Below are positions 61,262-64,000 of a stretch of 64,000 nucleotides of DNA, in pieces (position 1 is the stretch's first letter; each line of letters starts with the position of its first letter). The notes below the pieces were generated by a model. The model made no database searches. It was not told where the DNA came from and saw nothing but the letters and a program-made list of their open reading frames with translations. The stretch is taken from contig JANYCU010000041.1 of assembly GCA_025360125.1 (NCBI GenBank), positions 1 to 64,000 on the forward strand, written 5' to 3'. This DNA comes from Armatimonadota bacterium (GTDB taxonomy: Bacteria > Armatimonadota > Fimbriimonadia > Fimbriimonadales > Fimbriimonadaceae). A program made the translations under genes and the position numbers.

Positions 61262-62155
61262 TTACTTCTCCTGCACTTTGGCAGCACTGACAAGGAGTGC
61301 CTGCTTTTTAATTCCAATATTCGCTACCGATGCTCGGCTAGGGTCGCCGTCGACAACAAAGAGCTTTGCCGCAATAAGTGTCACTTTCGCCTGCTTCGCC
61401 TCTACATTCCAGACTTCCGGTAATTGAGTTTGTCGACGGAGCAATAAGGCCACTCCGTACCGCCACAAGCTGTTTTCTCTTTTATTCGTCAATACATAAA
61501 TCGATAACTTACCGTCGTCAATTGAGGCTTTTTCGCTAACAGGAAACGGCCCACCATGCAGCCTTGTCGATGCCGCAACAAACTGGAGCGCCCGCCCTTC
61601 AAAATTTCCAGCGTCAGTTTCGACCTTAATCTTAAATGACCGAGTCTCTGCACAGGCCCTGCTGACCGCAGGAAGATAAACCAGTCGGCCAAAGAGACCT
61701 TTATTTGACTTTCGCACTTCTTCCATGATATTGGTCGTGAGACCTAACGTTGCGACGTTGACAAAGACATCATCACCAAATACCCCAACGTCGATTTTTC
61801 GCTCAACCGCATCCTCCAAATGAAATTTGATGGCATCTTCCAGCTTCATTGGAATTTCTAGCTCGCGAGCAAGTGAGTTTCCCGTACCCAAGGGAAGAAT
61901 CGACAGCAGAATATCCGTATCAACTAAGTGGCCAGCTGCGGCTCGGACCGAGCCATCACCGCCGCCAATCCACACATTCTCGATGCCTTCCTTCTTCGCC
62001 CGTTCGATTGCTACTTTTTGGTCGTTTGGCTTAGTTGCCAAAACAATGAACTCGGCGAGTTCGCCGAGTTCATTTTCAACCGTTGCCGCCAACTGTTTAC
62101 CTTGACGGGCTTTCGCGTTGAGGATCACGGCAAACCGCTTTTTTGTATTTGCCAT
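61262..62155 (-). CDS. Diacylglycerol-kinase-family lipid kinase
   Basis: I start at the ATG at 62155 (297 residues); the frame is open to 62212. The DAGK catalytic domain has RFAVILNAKARQGKQL, the Gly-rich GGGDGSVRAAAGHL and the second motif SILPLGTGNSLARELEIP. The C-terminal beta domain ends VEAKQAKVTLIAAKLFVVDG with DGDPS typical. It phosphorylates a lipid alcohol, perhaps diacylglycerol. Dps and DUF1003 are on the same strand. Confidence 0.9.
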   Translation of the reverse strand: MANTKKRFAVILNAKARQGKQLAATVENELGELAEFIVLATKPNDQKVAIERAKKEGIENVWIGGGDGSVRAAAGHLVDTDILLSILPLGTGNSLARELEIPMKLEDAIKFHLEDAVERKIDVGVFGDDVFVNVATLGLTTNIMEEVRKSNKGLFGRLVYLPAVSRACAETRSFKIKVETDAGNFEGRALQFVAASTRLHGGPFPVSEKASIDDGKLSIYVLTNKRENSLWRYGVALLLRRQTQLPEVWNVEAKQAKVTLIAAKLFVVDGDPSRASVANIGIKKQALLVSAAKVQEK

Positions 62156-62165
62156 GGGAGAAGAG

Positions 62166-62645
62166 TTATACCATGTGAGATTCGATAAGCCAGAGGTAAA
62201 TCTCAAGCTCACCCGAAACCTTGGTCAAAAGATCGGTACTGATCGCATCGCCGATCTCAGCACATTCGTCGATTGACTTGTGCAGACCCTCAACCGTTCC
62301 ATTCAGTGATTTCAAAAGTGCATCACACGCCGTCGATCGATTAAGCAATCCCTTCGGGAATGGCGGCAAAGATGACATCTCACCGACTTTGCTCGGTGTA
62401 ACATCCATCACCTTGCCAAGTTGACGAGCTCGCTCGGCTACTTCGTCAATTCCTTTTTCAACTGTCGCCGCAACCTCGTCGAGTAAGCGGTGAATTGAAT
62501 AAAAGTCTGGATCGCGCAGATTCCAATGGGCCAACTTCACGTGACTCTTTAGGTCGGTAACCGTGTAGACCAAGGGAAGGAGAATATCTCCAACTTTGTT
62601 CTTGATTTCGGCGCTGAGCGGGTTTCGATTCTTGGTTGCTAACAT
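62166..62645 (-). CDS. dps: Dps-family ferritin-like protein
   Basis: The 159-residue product has the Dps helix-turn pattern: LLPLVYTVTDLKSHVKLAHW then NLRDPDFYSIHRLLDEVA, which carries the ferroxidase His and Asp, and the helix EKGIDEVAERARQLGK. Dps oxidises iron and protects DNA under stress. The basic DNA-binding N-terminal tail is short (LATKNRNP). It ends ten bases ahead of the kinase start, so they may form one transcript. Confidence 0.85.
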   Translation of the reverse strand: MLATKNRNPLSAEIKNKVGDILLPLVYTVTDLKSHVKLAHWNLRDPDFYSIHRLLDEVAATVEKGIDEVAERARQLGKVMDVTPSKVGEMSSLPPFPKGLLNRSTACDALLKSLNGTVEGLHKSIDECAEIGDAISTDLLTKVSGELEIYLWLIESHMV

Positions 62646-62689
62646 GGTGTTCCTTATCAGAACCCGAAGGTCCCTATAAGGTCACCTAC

Positions 62690-62722
62690 GTCCGATCGTC
62701 GTTGAATAACGCACGATCGGAC
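62690..62722. terminator. Hairpin between the peptidase and dps
   Basis: GTCCGATCGT pairs with ACGATCGGAC, with an inner CGTT/AACG pair in the loop. CTTTT follows on the plus strand. The likely role is to end the peptidase transcript, although the T-run is on the other side. Confidence 0.55.
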
Positions 62723-62730
62723 CTTTTGCA

Positions 62731-64000
62731 CTACAGCGGCAATCCAAAGTCCGGGCTTGCGGGAAAATGGGTTTTCCCGCGCAACATTCGTCCAAGCTCA
62801 TCAACAATGCCAATGTATCCATGCCCCAGATTGGGTTCCATTTTGCACTGCCCAAGGCCAATTGCGCACCGTTTCCCTTCGCCTAACTCAACGATTGCAA
62901 CTGCAGCAGCATTTTTGAGATTGATTGTGGTCCCCTGATAAGTCAATAGGTCACCTGCAACGGCAAATCCAACCTTGTCGCAAAGTGCTTTGAGTTGAGG
63001 CATCGTGTCGGGATGGCCAACCAAGAACTTTCCGTCAAGATCGTCGATCACCGCCGACGAAGCAGAGCCTTCTATTAGCGAAAGGTATTCCGTATGCTTT
63101 GAATCTCGCACTACTTTATATTTCGAACTCAAATCTTGGAAGGAATGAAAACTCGGAGCCGGGCCAACCCGTAGTCCACGGTGGTAAGGGTCAAAATAGA
63201 CCTTGTTCGGACGGAAATCTGCCATTGAAATAGTGAAGTGGCCATCCGCTGTGACGTTCTTAGTATCAAGAACTCGCACCTGCATGCCTCCTCCTTTATT
63301 TTCAAACCAAAGATCGAGCGGCATTCGGAACTTTGCCCCATTCCAGTGAAGGCTCCCTTCAAACTTCCCGTTGCTAAACTTCCCTCCTTCGAGCGACACG
63401 TTGGCAAAGCCTGGTCGGCGGAACCAGTCATCAAAAAAGTCTTTCAACTGAAACTGAGCCATTCGACGCAGAACAACCTCCTCAAACTCTTCCCATTCGG
63501 CCGGTTCGCCCTTCGGATGGATCTTCACCCACTCTTTCATGCAATCGACCAGATTGGTCGTGCCAATCAATTGCTCAAGCATCGCCAAGACTAACGCTCC
63601 TTTGCCGTATCCGAGCGCTCCACCCGCCGCTCCGACCGAAGCACCCGAATTCATGAGGGTCGCCTCATTGAAGATGTCCTGGGGCATTGAAACGGTCTGG
63701 AATGCATCTCTGCGCTCGAGGACGTTGCCAATCGGAACTCCGCGGGCGTAATAGCCAGAAGACCAATTGGCAAAGCTTTCGTTCCAAAACGACTTCAGGT
63801 AAGTATTGGGCAGAATTCCACCCCACCACGTGTGTGACGGCTCGTGGGCGTCTTCATCCGGAAGTCCGCCGCCATAAGTCGCATAGGAATAAGCCTCCAG
63901 GGCACCTCCGCCGTAGGTTGGACTATCCAACGCTCCGTAACTGTTGAACGGGAAGGGTCCAAAGTTGGCATCGTACATTCGAATAATAGGGGCATATAGC
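62731..64000 (-). CDS. M1-type zinc aminopeptidase-like protein, cut off by the right edge
   Basis: The frame continues upstream past the end of the window. The visible C-terminal 420 or so residues contain HEPSHTWWG and, 17 residues after its second His, the Glu of WNESFANW, matching the gluzincin HExxH-x18-E site of M1 peptidases to within one position. Upstream is GGGALEAYSYATYGGG, as in the GAMEN-type exopeptidase motif but altered. The rest is a C-terminal domain ending FPASPDFGLPL. Substrate unknown. Being cut, its start and signal are not visible. Confidence 0.85.
   Translation of the reverse strand, partial: LYAPIIRMYDANFGPFPFNSYGALDSPTYGGGALEAYSYATYGGGLPDEDAHEPSHTWWGGILPNTYLKSFWNESFANWSSGYYARGVPIGNVLERRDAFQTVSMPQDIFNEATLMNSGASVGAAGGALGYGKGALVLAMLEQLIGTTNLVDCMKEWVKIHPKGEPAEWEEFEEVVLRRMAQFQLKDFFDDWFRRPGFANVSLEGGKFSNGKFEGSLHWNGAKFRMPLDLWFENKGGGMQVRVLDTKNVTADGHFTISMADFRPNKVYFDPYHRGLRVGPAPSFHSFQDLSSKYKVVRDSKHTEYLSLIEGSASSAVIDDLDGKFLVGHPDTMPQLKALCDKVGFAVAGDLLTYQGTTINLKNAAAVAIVELGEGKRCAIGLGQCKMEPNLGHGYIGIVDELGRMLRGKTHFPASPDFGLPL

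Overview
The window looks like a chromosomal segment of a moderate-GC Gram-negative-type bacterium. I would guess an Armatimonadota/Fimbriimonadia-like lineage from a PEP-CTERM sorting tail, three DUF4139 proteins, a DUF6754 membrane operon and many non-ATG starts and weak ribosome sites. This is inference from gene content only, and no rRNA or marker comparison was possible. About half of the window is accessory DNA (1 to 33.4 kb) and half is ordinary chromosome (33.4 to 64 kb).

Region 1 (0.3-5.9 kb, minus strand) is a compact operon. It encodes an IscU/NifU-like scaffold with an altered cysteine set, a 99-residue Gly/Pro/Cys-rich small protein, a 1424-residue RHS/YD-repeat protein whose cysteine-rich C-terminal tip carries a metzincin-type zinc motif, and a small predicted exported beta-rich protein that could be its partner or immunity factor. 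Region 2 (6-8.6 kb) holds a DprA/SLOG-like protein, a secreted Cys-rich peptide, a small zinc-ribbon membrane protein and an ArdC-like antirestriction zincin. The DprA-like and ArdC-like genes share a short palindromic motif upstream.

Region 3 (8.8-21.2 kb, plus strand) is the centrepiece: a tightly overlapping operon of unknown function. In order it encodes a small beta protein, an actin/Hsp70-fold ATPase with an N-terminal zinc ribbon, a helical protein, a multi-zinc-ribbon protein with a probable beta-propeller, an exported membrane-anchored protein with a degenerate vWA-like domain, a 1022-residue tubulin/FtsZ-like GTPase with a C-terminal zinc ribbon, a MotA/ExbB/ZorA-like channel subunit with a long tail, a MotB/ZorB-like partner, and a small terminal protein. 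I read this as an envelope-anchored, ion-driven machine resembling Zorya but with actin-like and tubulin-like NTPases in place of the known Zorya effectors. An Abi_C-type abortive-infection protein follows directly, so a defence role is the leading hypothesis.

Region 4 (21.4-33.5 kb) is mobile-element territory. It contains a large serine recombinase, a fragment of a second recombinase, a small recombinase-domain protein, two paralogous small MWLP proteins, an HTH-Mrr-replication-like operon with three DnaA-box-like 9-mers, an HTH regulator divergent from a TraG/HerA-type ATPase across a perfect 12-bp palindrome, a replication-relaxation-like protein, an excisionase-like protein, and finally tRNA-Lys(CTT) with its 3' end facing the accessory DNA. 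A short chromosomal-looking cargo (PAP2 phosphatase, lipoprotein, secreted protein, HTH regulator) sits in the middle.

Region 5 (33.6-64 kb) is mostly housekeeping: two acetyltransferases, Mla-type ABC ATPase, AraC regulator, oligopeptide-binding lipoprotein, recO, a six-gene membrane operon including DUF6754, prs-glmU, upp, a GH35 beta-galactosidase, three tandem DUF4139 paralogs, etfBA, a parvulin-type isomerase, mazG, parB, a nitrilase-family amidohydrolase, a PEP-CTERM metalloprotease, DUF1003, a lipid kinase, Dps and a truncated M1-like peptidase at the right edge.
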